Shown: one piece after another, positions 26,083-34,769 of the stretch
Layout: each line of letters opens with the position of its first letter
Position numbering within the stretch: position 1 is the first letter of the stretch
DNA from: CAWEPK01 sp963835595
GTDB taxonomy: Bacteria; Desulfobacterota; Syntrophorhabdia; Syntrophorhabdales; WCHB1-27
NCBI GenBank assembly: GCA_963835595.1
Contig: CAWIGL010000003.1
Location: 496,001 to 560,000, forward strand
Length of the DNA: 64,000 bases
Direction of reading: 5' to 3'
Program-made: the position numbers and the translations under genes
Notes under the pieces: model-generated
Seen by the model: only the letters and a program-made list of their open reading frames with translations
What the model was told of the DNA's origin: nothing
The model's database searches: none

Positions 26083-28129
26083 ATGCAGGACCGGGCCGAG
26101 ACGGGAATGGGCATACCTGAAGAGATAAAAAAAGAAATAGAGGGGCTGGTAAAGGAGCTGAGCTACCACAGCTTCCTCTATTACGTCCAGGACGCGCCCG
26201 TCATCCCGGACTCCGAATACGACCGTCTTTACAGGCGGCTCAAGGAGCTGGAGGAGCGCTACGGCTATGTCCTGCCCGATTCGCCCACGCAGAGGGTGGG
26301 CGCCCCGGCGGCCGAGAGGTTCGGCAAGATCACCCACGCCCAGCCGATGCTCTCCCTCGACAACGCCTTTTCCAAGGAAGAGCTGAGGGAGTTCGACAAG
26401 AGGGTCAAGAGGCTCCTAAGGACAGAGGAGGACGTAGACTACACGGTAGAGCCGAAATACGACGGCCTAGCCATAGAGCTGACGTACAGCGGCGGCCTGC
26501 TCACGTCGGCGGCGACGAGGGGCGACGGCTACGTAGGCGAGGACATCACGAACAACGTCATGACGATAAAATCTGCGCCCATCAGGGTCGCAGGCGCAGC
26601 CGCGCCCGATGTGATCGACATACGGGGCGAAGTCTACATGAACATCGAGGAGTTCAAAAAGCTCAACAGGGAAAGGGAGGCCGCGGGCGAGCCGCCCTTC
26701 GCCAACCCCAGGAATGCCGCAGCAGGCACGGTAAGGCAGCTCGACCCCTCCATCACCGCCTCCCGTAAGCTATACCTCGTCTGCTACGGCGTCGGGAGGG
26801 TGCGGGGCATGGAGATACCGAGCCAGGGCGCTCTCATCGACTGGCTCAGGGCCGCCCACTTCCCTACCCCGGCGTTCGTCAAAAGGGTGAAAGGCATCGA
26901 GGCCGCGATAGACGCCGTTTCCGAGATCGAGGCCCGCAGGGACGCCTTTGCCTTCGAGACCGACGGGGCAGTCGTCAAGGTGGACGACTACGCCTTACAG
27001 CAGCAGCTAGGCGCAGAAGACGCGGGAGCCTCGCTGGGCTATCGCTTACAAGTTCCAGGCCCACCAGGCGATCACGCGGATAATCGACATCCAGGGCAGC
27101 GTCGGCAGGACAGGCGTCATCACGCCGTTCGCAGTGCTCGACCCCGTGAAGGTGGGCGGGGTCACCGTATCGAGATCGACCCTGCACAACTGGGACGAGA
27201 TCGAAAGGAAGGACATCCGCGCCGGCGACACGGTTGTCATCGAGAGGGCGGGCGACGTCATACCCCACGTCATATCGGTCGTGAAGGAGAAGAGGACCGG
27301 CGAGGAGAGGCGCGTCGAGGCGCCGAAGACCTGCCCGGTCTGCGGCTCGGCTGTCGTGCGGGAAAAGGACGAGGTGGCAGTCCGGTGCGTATCCCTCTCC
27401 TGCCCGGCGCAGGTGCAGGAGAAGATCATCCATTTCGCCTCAAGGGGCGGCATGGACATAGAGGGCCTCGGCGAGAAGAACGTCGCGCTCCTTTATTCGG
27501 AGGGCCTCATCAAGCGGTTCGAGGACATTTACAGGCTGACGAAAGAGCGGATTCAGGGTCTTCCGCGCTTCGCCGAGAAATCGGCGCAGAACCTTATCGA
27601 GGCCATCGAGCGGTCGAAGCGGACCAACCTGGCGAAGTTCCTCTTCGCCATCGGCGTACCCCACGTGGGAGAGTACGGGGCGCGCCTGCTCGCGGCGAAC
27701 TTCCGCAGCCTCGAAGACCTCTGCCGGGTGGACGCGAAAAAGGTGCAGGACATAAAACAGGTGGGCGAGACGATAGCCGACGCGGTCGCCACATTCTTCG
27801 GGGACGAGGGGAACATCGAGACCTTCGGGACGCTGAAATCCTTGGGCGTGGTCCTCGAAAACCCCGATTTCGCATCTGCCGGCGCAGCCGGCCGCGGCGC
27901 CCTCGCAGGCATGACCTTCGTCATCACGGGGACGCTGCCGGAGGCGAGGTCTAAGGTAGAGGAGCTGATCGAGCGGCATGGGGGCCGCCCCATAACGCAG
28001 GTGTCGGCCGCCACGGATTACCTCATAGCCGGAGAGAACCCCGGATCGAAGCTGGCAAAGGCGGAAAAATTGGGCGTAAAGAGGATCACGTACGAAGAGC
28101 TCGTCCGTATGGTGGGCGAAAGGGGCTAA
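26083..28129 (+). CDS. ligA: NAD+-dependent DNA ligase (restored across one frameshift)
   Basis: LigA seals nicks during replication and repair. Restored length is 681 residues. Domains in order: Ia (YYVQDAPVIPDSEYDRL), adenylation domain with the AMP-accepting lysine in EPKYDGLAIEL, and OB fold (QGSVGRTGVITPFAVLDPV). Then follow a Cys4 zinc finger (CPVCGSAV ... CVSLSCPAQ), helix-hairpin-helix repeats and a C-terminal BRCT (GMTFVITGTLPEARSKVEELIE). One extra base near 27015 breaks the frame between QQLGA and KTREPRWAIAYK. ATG 26083 follows TAAGGA. It heads a compact operon ending with nth. Confidence 0.93.
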
Positions 28130-28134
28130 ACATC

Positions 28135-28827
28135 ATGCAAGCTATCATCGCCGGAACGTCTTTATTGCGCTCTATGCTTTTCATCAACTGGGAAGAGGCT
28201 GCCGTGGATACGCCCTACGGCAAGGTTTCCGTCAGAAAGGCCTCGCGGCACCTTTTCCTTCAGCGCCACGGGAAAAAGGCGGTCCCGCCCCACATGATAA
28301 ACCACAAGGCGAACATCTGGGCCTTGAAGAGCCTCGGCGTCGAAGGCGTGATAGCCGTCAACTCCGTCGGCAGCCTGAAGTCCGCCCTGCGGCCCGGCAC
28401 GTTCGTCATACCCGACGACTTTATTGCCTTCTGCGGCACCCCCAGCTTCTACGACTACGAGATGCACTTCACCGTCCCCATCATGAGCGCGGATTACGCC
28501 GCCCGGATGCACCGCGTCTGCACGGCGATGGAGGTGGAAGTGGCGCTTGGGGGCATCTACGTCCAGACGGCGGGGCCGCGCTTCGAGACGAGGGCGGAGG
28601 TCGGCGTGCTGAAGAAGGTGGGCGATGTCGTCGGCATGACGATGGCCTCGGAAGCGACCCTTTGCATGGAGTACTCCATCCCCTACGTAAGCCTCTGCTC
28701 GATCGACAACTACGCCAACGGCATCCTCAAGGCCCCCCTCGCGATGGACGAGGTGGAGGAGCAGATCATCAGGAACGCCGCCACCATCGAGGCGGTCCTG
28801 CAGACGATCCTGGCCGAAGGCTTTTGA
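28135..28827 (+). CDS. Purine nucleoside phosphorylase family, probably 5'-methylthioinosine/methylthioadenosine phosphorylase
   Basis: This 230-residue protein of the PNP/MTAP family carries SRHLFLQRHGKK, PPHMINHKANIWALKSLGVEGVIAVNSVGSLK, a TAGPRFETRAEV substrate loop and GMTMASEATLCMEY. It would phosphorolyse a methylthio-nucleoside, releasing the base and methylthioribose 1-phosphate. The next gene, overlapping by one base (TGATG), is an MTA/SAH deaminase that produces methylthioinosine. Methylthioinosine is therefore the more likely substrate here than methylthioadenosine. It lies 5 nt after the ligA stop. Confidence 0.82.
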   Translation: MQAIIAGTSLLRSMLFINWEEAAVDTPYGKVSVRKASRHLFLQRHGKKAVPPHMINHKANIWALKSLGVEGVIAVNSVGSLKSALRPGTFVIPDDFIAFCGTPSFYDYEMHFTVPIMSADYAARMHRVCTAMEVEVALGGIYVQTAGPRFETRAEVGVLKKVGDVVGMTMASEATLCMEYSIPYVSLCSIDNYANGILKAPLAMDEVEEQIIRNAATIEAVLQTILAEGF

Positions 28828-30086
28828 TGGACATCCTGATTAAAGGCGTCCGCCTCGGAGACGGCCGGGTCCGCGACATCTTCATCGAAAACGGCAGGAT
28901 CGACGAGATATCGAAGGAATGCAGGCGGCCCGCCGGCCGCACGATAGACGGGCAAGGCAAGGTCGCCCTGCCCTCTTTCATCAACGGACATACCCACGCT
29001 GCCATGACGCTCCTTCGCGGCTACGCGGACGATTTGCCCCTCAAGCAGTGGCTCGAAGAGAAGATCTGGGTGTTGGAGGCAAAGCTGACGGGCGAGGACG
29101 TTTACTGGGGCACGAAGCTCGCCTGCCTGGAGATGATAAAGAACGGCATCACCGTCTTCAATGATATGTACTGGTTCTGGGAGGATTCGGCCAGGGCTGT
29201 CTGCGAGATGGGGGTGCGCGCAATACTTTCGGGCGTCTTCATCGACATGCTCGACCCGAAAAAAGGCCGCGAGCAGATAGACGCGAACATTGCGCTCTTC
29301 GGCGTCGCGGATAAGTACCGGCCGAACGTCATCTTCGCCCTCGGGCCGCACGCAGTCTACAGCGTCTCGAAGGAGAGCCTTGCATGGATAGGCGAGTTCT
29401 CAAGGCAACACGCCCTGCCCGTCCACATGCATCTCGCTGAGAGCGCCGACGAGGCGGAGTTCACCAGGCAGAGGTACGGCCTCTCGCCCGTCGAGCTCCT
29501 GGACGACCTCGGCGTGCTGTCGGACAGGTTCGCCGGGGCGCACGGCTGCTGGCTCAACGGGGCTGACGCGGCGATCCTCGCAAGGTCCGGGGCGGCCCTC
29601 GTCACGAACCCCGTCTCCAACCTGAAGCTCTCCGTCGGCAGCCTCTTCCCTTACAGGCTCGTCAGGGAGAGCGCCATCCCTTACTGCTTCGGCACGGACG
29701 GCCCATCGTCCAACAACGGCCTCGACATGATGGAGACGATGAAGCTCGCCTCCCTCCTGGCCAAGTTCTCGACCGGCGACCCCACTTTCCTGCCTGCCCG
29801 CGAGACTTACGAGCGCGCGACGAAGGGGGCGGCCTGCATCTTCTCCCTCGGCGAGTGGGAGATCGCAGCCGGCTCGACGGCCGACATCATCCTTCTGGAC
29901 CTGACAAGCCACCGATTCGTGCCGAACTTCGACATCTATTCGGACATCGTCTATTCCGCCCACTCGTGCGACGTTGACACGGTCATCTGCATGGGAAAGG
30001 TATTGATGGAGGGAAGGCGCGTGGAGGGCGAGGAGGAGATCATGGAGCACGCCCGCCGGATCGCAAGGGGCCTTCCTGCGCGATGA
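28827..30086 (+). CDS. mtaD: 5-methylthioadenosine/S-adenosylhomocysteine deaminase
   Basis: This 419-residue amidohydrolase converts MTA or SAH to the inosine derivative. Metal and active-site motifs are GHTHAAMTLLRGYADD (HxH), HMHLAESADEAEF (His), AHGCWL and GTDGPSSNN (Asp). The N-terminal DILIKGVRL and C-terminal beta strands make the urease-like sandwich. Its ATG overlaps the preceding stop (TGATG) and its stop overlaps the next ATG (ATGA), so the genes are translationally coupled. Together with the phosphorylase it forms a methylthioinosine salvage route. Confidence 0.92.
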   Translation: MDILIKGVRLGDGRVRDIFIENGRIDEISKECRRPAGRTIDGQGKVALPSFINGHTHAAMTLLRGYADDLPLKQWLEEKIWVLEAKLTGEDVYWGTKLACLEMIKNGITVFNDMYWFWEDSARAVCEMGVRAILSGVFIDMLDPKKGREQIDANIALFGVADKYRPNVIFALGPHAVYSVSKESLAWIGEFSRQHALPVHMHLAESADEAEFTRQRYGLSPVELLDDLGVLSDRFAGAHGCWLNGADAAILARSGAALVTNPVSNLKLSVGSLFPYRLVRESAIPYCFGTDGPSSNNGLDMMETMKLASLLAKFSTGDPTFLPARETYERATKGAACIFSLGEWEIAAGSTADIILLDLTSHRFVPNFDIYSDIVYSAHSCDVDTVICMGKVLMEGRRVEGEEEIMEHARRIARGLPAR

Positions 30087-30532
30087 GGCTCGTCTGCGAT
30101 GCCATGCTGGGGAAGCTCGCCCGCTACCTGCGGATGCTCGGCCTCGACGCCGCCTACGCACCGAACAGGGCTGCCCTTGAGCGCATACGGCAGAGCGACC
30201 CCGACCGCGTCCTTCTGACGCGCCGCCGCAGCGGGCGGCCTTCCGGCTTTGCCCGGACGGTCCGTATCGGGTCGGAGATCGCAAGGGAGCAGCTCAAGGA
30301 GGTCAAGCCGCTTATTGCGCCGCACCTGTCCCGCGAGACGGTCTTTTCCAGGTGCATCGAGTGCAACGTGGTGCTCGCGGACGTGGACAAACGGGACATC
30401 GAGCCGTCCGTCCCTGAGTTCGTCTACCATAATTACACGCGCTTCAAGACCTGCCCTTCCTGCAAGAGGGTCTACTGGGAAGGCTCCCACAGCAAAGGCA
30501 TGGAGGCGCTTATAGAGGAAATCCTAGCGTGA
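30083..30532 (+). CDS. Mut7-C family protein (PIN-like RNase domain with zinc ribbon)
   Basis: This 149-residue protein begins RLVCDAMLGKLARYLRMLGLDAAY, the hallmark of the Mut7-C RNase domain, with Asp6 as a likely metal ligand. A C-terminal zinc ribbon has CIECN and CPSCKRVYWEGSH. Such stand-alone proteins are widespread in prokaryotes with no firm role. A nuclease activity is inferred from the fold. An ATGA overlap with mtaD and a GTGA overlap with nth place it tightly in the operon. Confidence 0.85.
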   Translation: MRLVCDAMLGKLARYLRMLGLDAAYAPNRAALERIRQSDPDRVLLTRRRSGRPSGFARTVRIGSEIAREQLKEVKPLIAPHLSRETVFSRCIECNVVLADVDKRDIEPSVPEFVYHNYTRFKTCPSCKRVYWEGSHSKGMEALIEEILA

Positions 30533-31182
30533 CGCCCTTCCCTTTTAAACAACTGATCGAACGGCTGAAAGATTACTACGCGGACGACGTGCCCGTAGTC
30601 ACGAGGCTCGCAGCCCGCAGGCAGGACCCGTTCCTCGTGCTCATAGGCTGCCTTTTGAGTCTTCGGACCAAGGACGAGACGACGGATGCGGCGATGGGGC
30701 GCCTGATGGAAAAGGCGCGCACGCCGGAGGCGATCCTTGCAATGCCCGTTGCCGAGCTTGAGAAGGCGATATACCCCGTCGGCTTTTACAGGGTGAAGGC
30801 GCGCATCCTGAAAGACGTATCGCGGACGGTCATCGAGAAATACGACAAGCGCGTCCCCGACTCTATAGAAGAGCTGCTCACGATCAAAGGCGTGGGGAGG
30901 AAGACGGCGAACATCGTCATAACGGAGGGATTCGGCATACCCGGCGTAGCCGTGGACACCCACGTCCACCGCATCTCGAACAGGCTGGGCGCAGTAAAGA
31001 CCAGGTCGCCGGGCGAGACGGAAGACGAGCTGCGCCGGCTCCTTCCGAAAGAATACTGGATTCCCTTAAACCCCCTCCTCGTGACGCACGGCCGCCGGAC
31101 GTGCGTGCCTATCTCGCCGTTTTGCAGCAGGTGCCCGGTGTCCGATATCTGCGGCCGGGTGGGCGTTACGCGCTCAAGATGA
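30529..31182 (+). CDS. nth: Endonuclease III (DNA glycosylase/AP lyase)
   Basis: This 217-residue base-excision repair enzyme removes oxidised pyrimidines. It has a helix-hairpin-helix LLTIKGVGRKTAN, the catalytic Asp in AVDTHVHRISNRLG, and a [4Fe-4S] motif C-x6-C-x2-C-x5-C (CVPISPFCSRCPVSDIC). In the usual catalytic Lys position the sequence reads LRTKDETT, which keeps the lysine. The start is GTG, overlapping the upstream stop. It is last in the ligA operon, followed by a terminator. Confidence 0.93.
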   Translation: MTPFPFKQLIERLKDYYADDVPVVTRLAARRQDPFLVLIGCLLSLRTKDETTDAAMGRLMEKARTPEAILAMPVAELEKAIYPVGFYRVKARILKDVSRTVIEKYDKRVPDSIEELLTIKGVGRKTANIVITEGFGIPGVAVDTHVHRISNRLGAVKTRSPGETEDELRRLLPKEYWIPLNPLLVTHGRRTCVPISPFCSRCPVSDICGRVGVTRSR

Positions 31183-31241
31183 GCGCGCCCGGCGGGACGG
31201 GGCGACCTCTTCCGAGGCGCAAGCCCGGCCGGCGCGCCGGA

Positions 31242-31270
31242 AGCGCGATTCTGCCGCGCTTTATCTTTTT
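31242..31270 (+). terminator. Rho-independent terminator after nth
   Basis: AGCGCG (31242-31247) pairs with CGCGCT (31255-31260) across a 7-nt loop, followed by TTATCTTTTT. The site is 60 nt after the nth stop and closes the ligA-nth operon. Confidence 0.75.
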
Positions 31271-31297
31271 CCCGTTTATTCGATAATACGTTGAGTT

Positions 31298-33178
31298 ATG
31301 GAACAGGGACGCCGGGACCATACTGCTATGACCAGCCCGAGGCGCGCTCGCAGGCCCCCCCTGCGACCGCCTTCGCACCCGGCGTTCGGCCGAGGGGCGG
31401 GGGCGGGCCTAAAAACGGCAGACCCGGCATCCGCCGAAGGGGCGGAGAAATTCAGGCTGCTCTTCGAGAACTCGCCGGACGCCATCGTCCTTCTGGACGG
31501 GGAGACGTACGTAGATTGCAATGAAGCGGCCCTAGTCATGCTGGGCTGCGAGCGAAAAGACCAGTTGATCGGCCTTACCCCCTTGGACGTAGCACCCGAA
31601 AGGCAGCCCGACGGGCGTCTTTCGCGGGACGTGGTCAGCGAGCACAACCAGGAAACGCTTCGGCAAGGGCGCAACCGTTTTGAATTCCTGCGCCGTACGA
31701 TGGACGGCCGGGAGATCCTGGTGGAGGCCTCCCAGACGGTGGTGCCCATAGGGGGCAGGCAGATTTTCTACACCGTATTGAGGGATATCACCGAGCGCAA
31801 AAAGGCCGATGTCTGCCTCCAGGAGTCGGAGCGCAAGTTCAGGGACCTGGTGGAAAAGTCCCTCGTGGGCGTCTATCTGATCCAGGACGGCATTTTCAAA
31901 TACGTCAACGCCCACTTCGCGGAGATCTACGGCTGCTCGGTGGAGGAGCTGACGAACCTGAAAGGCCCCAAAAACTTCACCCACCCGGACGACTGGCCGC
32001 TGGTGGAGGAGAACATACGGAGGAGGCTGTCGGGAGAGATAGACTCCATCAACTTCACCTTCAGGCTAATATTGGAAAACGGGGAGGTCCGCCATATGGA
32101 GGCTTACGGCTCCCGGACAGTCTATATGGGCAGGCCGGCGGTCATCGGCACCCTCCAGGATATCACCGAGCGCAAGGCGCGCGAGGAGGAGCTGCGCTGG
32201 AAGACGACCTTCCTCCAGGCGATGGTGCGCTCCTCGGATGACGGCATCCTGGTAGTCGATACCCACAAGGCGAAAGTTGTGGAAAACCAGCGGATGATCG
32301 ACATGTGGAAGATACCGCAGCACATCGTGGACAACGGCGACGAGGAAGAAAAGATCGAGTACGTAATGTCGGTGATCAAGGACCCGCAGCGCTTCTACGA
32401 CATGATCGTCCGCGTCTACAACCACCCGGAAGAGACGGTGCGGGGCGAGTTCGAGCTTAAGGAAGGCACGGTGGTGGATGCCGGCTCCTATCCCGTCCTC
32501 GGCAAGGACGGGCAGCAATACGGCCGCATCTGGAAATTCCGCGACATCACGGAGATGCGACGCTACTGGGATATGCTGGAGGCGCTTTCGACGACGGACG
32601 GCCTTACGGGCCTTTCCAACAGGAGGCGCTTCGACGAGTTCCTCGACCGGGAATGGCGCAGGGGCGTGCGCCAGCAATCGTACATATCGCTGATCCTGGT
32701 CGATATCGACCACTTCAAGGAGTTCAACGACTACTACGGCCACCAGGCGGGCGACGAGTGCCTGCAGCGGGTGGCGGGCGTGCTGCTGAGGGCGGTGAAG
32801 CGGCCCGGCGACCTGGCCGCCCGCTACGGCGGTGAAGAATTTGCGTGCGTCCTTTCCGACACCAACCCCGAAGGGGCCGTTGCGCTGGCACGGAGCATCA
32901 TGGAAGAAATAAACAAGCTGGCCATACCTCACGGCCGCTCGCCTGCCGTGGACCGCATTTCCGTGAGTTGCGGCGTTGCGACGCTTGTGCCCGAGAAGGA
33001 GCAGATGTCGTCCGAGCTCGTCCGGGTGGCAGACCGGCTCCTTTACGCCGCAAAGGAAGAGGGGCGGAACAGAATGAAGAGCTGGCCCTTCGGAAAAGGG
33101 ACGTCCACGGGCGGCATCGAGGGCGGCCCTGCCTCGCGGAAGGACGGGCTTGACTTCACAAACTTCGGCCTGGCGTGA
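31298..33178 (+). CDS. Diguanylate cyclase with three PAS domains
   Basis: The protein has 626 residues. PAS domains lie at about 50-165, 170-295 and 300-430, each ending in a DITER/DITE linker. The GGDEF domain (about 440-605) has the active-site motif RYGGEEF and an RxxD inhibitory site (RPGD) five residues upstream. It should make cyclic di-GMP under product inhibition. No membrane segment is evident, so sensing is cytoplasmic. The start is uncertain: ATG 31298 has no ribosome site, and ATG 31328 is an alternative that removes a low-complexity N-terminus. Confidence 0.9.
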   Translation: MEQGRRDHTAMTSPRRARRPPLRPPSHPAFGRGAGAGLKTADPASAEGAEKFRLLFENSPDAIVLLDGETYVDCNEAALVMLGCERKDQLIGLTPLDVAPERQPDGRLSRDVVSEHNQETLRQGRNRFEFLRRTMDGREILVEASQTVVPIGGRQIFYTVLRDITERKKADVCLQESERKFRDLVEKSLVGVYLIQDGIFKYVNAHFAEIYGCSVEELTNLKGPKNFTHPDDWPLVEENIRRRLSGEIDSINFTFRLILENGEVRHMEAYGSRTVYMGRPAVIGTLQDITERKAREEELRWKTTFLQAMVRSSDDGILVVDTHKAKVVENQRMIDMWKIPQHIVDNGDEEEKIEYVMSVIKDPQRFYDMIVRVYNHPEETVRGEFELKEGTVVDAGSYPVLGKDGQQYGRIWKFRDITEMRRYWDMLEALSTTDGLTGLSNRRRFDEFLDREWRRGVRQQSYISLILVDIDHFKEFNDYYGHQAGDECLQRVAGVLLRAVKRPGDLAARYGGEEFACVLSDTNPEGAVALARSIMEEINKLAIPHGRSPAVDRISVSCGVATLVPEKEQMSSELVRVADRLLYAAKEEGRNRMKSWPFGKGTSTGGIEGGPASRKDGLDFTNFGLA

Positions 33179-33242
33179 TAAGATTTGCCATCGGCGCCTG
33201 TAGGGTCGCGGCGGCTGCGCGCCGGGGCAAAAAAGCGCGGGC

Positions 33243-33617
33243 ATGAATATAGACCAAAAATCCTTCGACAAGATAGTCAAAAAGGCCGTAAGCCGCGTAC
33301 CGGAAGAGATACGCCGCCACCTCGACAATATCATCATAACGGTCAGAAGGCGGCCCACGGCGGCGATGCTCAAGGAGCTCGGCCTTTCGCGCACCGACGA
33401 CCTTCTCGGCCTCTTCCAGGGGGTCCCGCTGATCGAGCGGACGGTCACCGCGCCCCCACTTTTTCCCGACACCATATTCCTCTTCCAGGAGCCCTTGGAG
33501 AGGGCCTGCGATACGGTCGAGGAGCTGGAGGAGCAGATAGAGATAACGGTCGTGCACGAAGTAGCCCATTACATAGGCATGGGCGAGGACCGGCTGGCGG
33601 AGCTGGGGTACGCGTAA
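33243..33617 (+). CDS. Small metallopeptidase-like protein (minimal zincin, HExxH)
   Basis: The 124-residue protein has the zinc motif VVHEVAHYIGMGEDRL near its C-terminus. This is the DUF1025/minimal-zincin pattern, HExxH-x5-D. Such proteins are common as single-domain cytoplasmic proteins of unknown substrate. It lies 64 nt downstream of the diguanylate cyclase gene. No signal peptide is present. Confidence 0.8.
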   Translation: MNIDQKSFDKIVKKAVSRVPEEIRRHLDNIIITVRRRPTAAMLKELGLSRTDDLLGLFQGVPLIERTVTAPPLFPDTIFLFQEPLERACDTVEELEEQIEITVVHEVAHYIGMGEDRLAELGYA

Positions 33618-33725
33618 CGCGCCGAAAACCACTGCAAATAGGACGCGAAATCCCCTTTGAGTCCCCCTGTCGCGGGGCAGACTGCGATTTAGCAAATAAA
33701 CCATTAAATTTTTTTAACATTTCCC

Positions 33726-33755
33726 TTGACATCGTATTTCGTAGTTGCATATCAT
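33726..33755 (+). promoter_or_regulatory. Promoter of the cold-shock gene
   Basis: TTGACA (33726-33731) and TATCAT (33750-33755) are 18 bases apart in an AT-rich stretch. The predicted start point, about 33762, leaves a 40-nt leader containing AAAGGAG. Confidence 0.7.
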
Positions 33756-33801
33756 TACGTTCACCAGTATTAATTTATTTTTCAGAAAGGAGTTTTGCGG
33801 T

Positions 33802-34005
33802 ATGCCAGTAGGTAAGGTTAAGTGGTTCAATGACTCAAAGGGCTATGGATTCATCGAGCAGGATGAGGGGGGAGACGTTTTCGTGCATTATTCCGCCATC
33901 AAGCAGAACGGTTTCAAAACCTTAAAAACAGGGGAGCAGGTCGAATTTGAGATCGTAAACGGGCCGAAAGGGCCACAGGCATCAAACGTAGTAAAGGTCG
34001 AATAA
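33802..34005 (+). CDS. Cold-shock-domain protein
   Basis: This 67-residue single CSD protein has RNP1 KGYGFIEQ and RNP2 VFVHYSAI. It binds single-stranded RNA/DNA as an RNA chaperone. ATG 33802 follows AAAGGAG at a longish spacing. An upstream in-frame ATG at 33745 lies before the ribosome site and is rejected. It is monocistronic, with a promoter and a terminator. Confidence 0.95.
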   Translation: MPVGKVKWFNDSKGYGFIEQDEGGDVFVHYSAIKQNGFKTLKTGEQVEFEIVNGPKGPQASNVVKVE

Positions 34006-34027
34006 AAGGGGATTCACTTCCCCTTTT
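34004..34027. terminator. Bidirectional terminator between the cold-shock gene and mazG
   Basis: AAAAGGGGA and TCCCCTTTT form a 9-bp stem with a 6-nt loop, with A and T runs on the two sides. It begins at the last base of the cold-shock stop codon and overlaps the mazG stop, so it can end both convergent transcripts. Confidence 0.8.
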
Positions 34028-34769
34028 TCTCCTTTTCTTTCATTTCATCCCAAAGGGCATCCATTGCTGCAAGGTTGCCCTTTGCCAAATCAAGGTTCCG
34101 TTCTACATTCACGAACCGCCTCAAGAATTTATCGATGGCGCGCCTAAGGGCGTTTTCAGGATCGATGCCGTGACGCCGTGAGATGTTCACGACCGTAAAG
34201 AGGACGTCGCCGATCTCCCCTTCTATCTCGTCCGCCGTCCCCGACTTTTCTGCTTCCTTAAGCTCGGCGACTTCTTCGCGCATCTTTTCGTGGATGTCGT
34301 CCAGCTTCTCCCAGTCGAAGCCGACTTTTGCCGCCCTTCTCGATATCAGGTAGGCCCGCAGAAGGGCGGGGAGTATCGCAGGCACGTGGGAGACGGGCGA
34401 ATAATCGTCCTTCTCCGCCTTTTTGATCTCCTCCCAGCGCGCCTCGATCGGCCTTCCGTCGCCGTCCTTCAAAAAGACGTGCGGGTGCCTGCCGTACATT
34501 TTTTCGTACGCGCCCGTCACAACGTCATTTATGTCGAACCGGCCCTTCTCCCTGCATATCTGCGATATGAAGACGATGTGGAAGAGGAGGTCGCCAAGCT
34601 CTTCCCTGAGCGCAGGGTAGTCTGCCTGCTCGATGGCCTCGATCAGCTCGTAGACCTCTTCGAGAAGGAACGTCTTGAAGGCGGCCTCCGTCTGCTTTTT
34701 GTCCCACGGGCAGCCCTCGTCGCCGCGCAGGGTCTCCATCAGATTCACGAGCTTGTCGAACGCTTCCAT
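34014..34769 (-). CDS. mazG: Nucleoside triphosphate pyrophosphohydrolase MazG
   Basis: The 251-residue protein has two MazG domains. The first has GCPWDKKQTEAAFKTFLLEEVYELIEAI and EELGDLLFHIVF; the second has REEVAELKEAE and EGEIGDVLFTVVN, supplying the EExxE...ExxD metal site. It hydrolyses NTPs to NMPs as a house-cleaning enzyme. It overlaps the end of waaA by 25 nt and is the last gene of the lipid A operon. Confidence 0.92.
   Translation of the reverse strand: MEAFDKLVNLMETLRGDEGCPWDKKQTEAAFKTFLLEEVYELIEAIEQADYPALREELGDLLFHIVFISQICREKGRFDINDVVTGAYEKMYGRHPHVFLKDGDGRPIEARWEEIKKAEKDDYSPVSHVPAILPALLRAYLISRRAAKVGFDWEKLDDIHEKMREEVAELKEAEKSGTADEIEGEIGDVLFTVVNISRRHGIDPENALRRAIDKFLRRFVNVERNLDLAKGNLAAMDALWDEMKEKEKKGK

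Noticed and set aside
12195..27015. Real pseudogenisation or programmed +1 frameshifting to explain the indels
   Set aside because: Essential genes are affected, there is no common slippery motif, and lesions stop abruptly outside the region.
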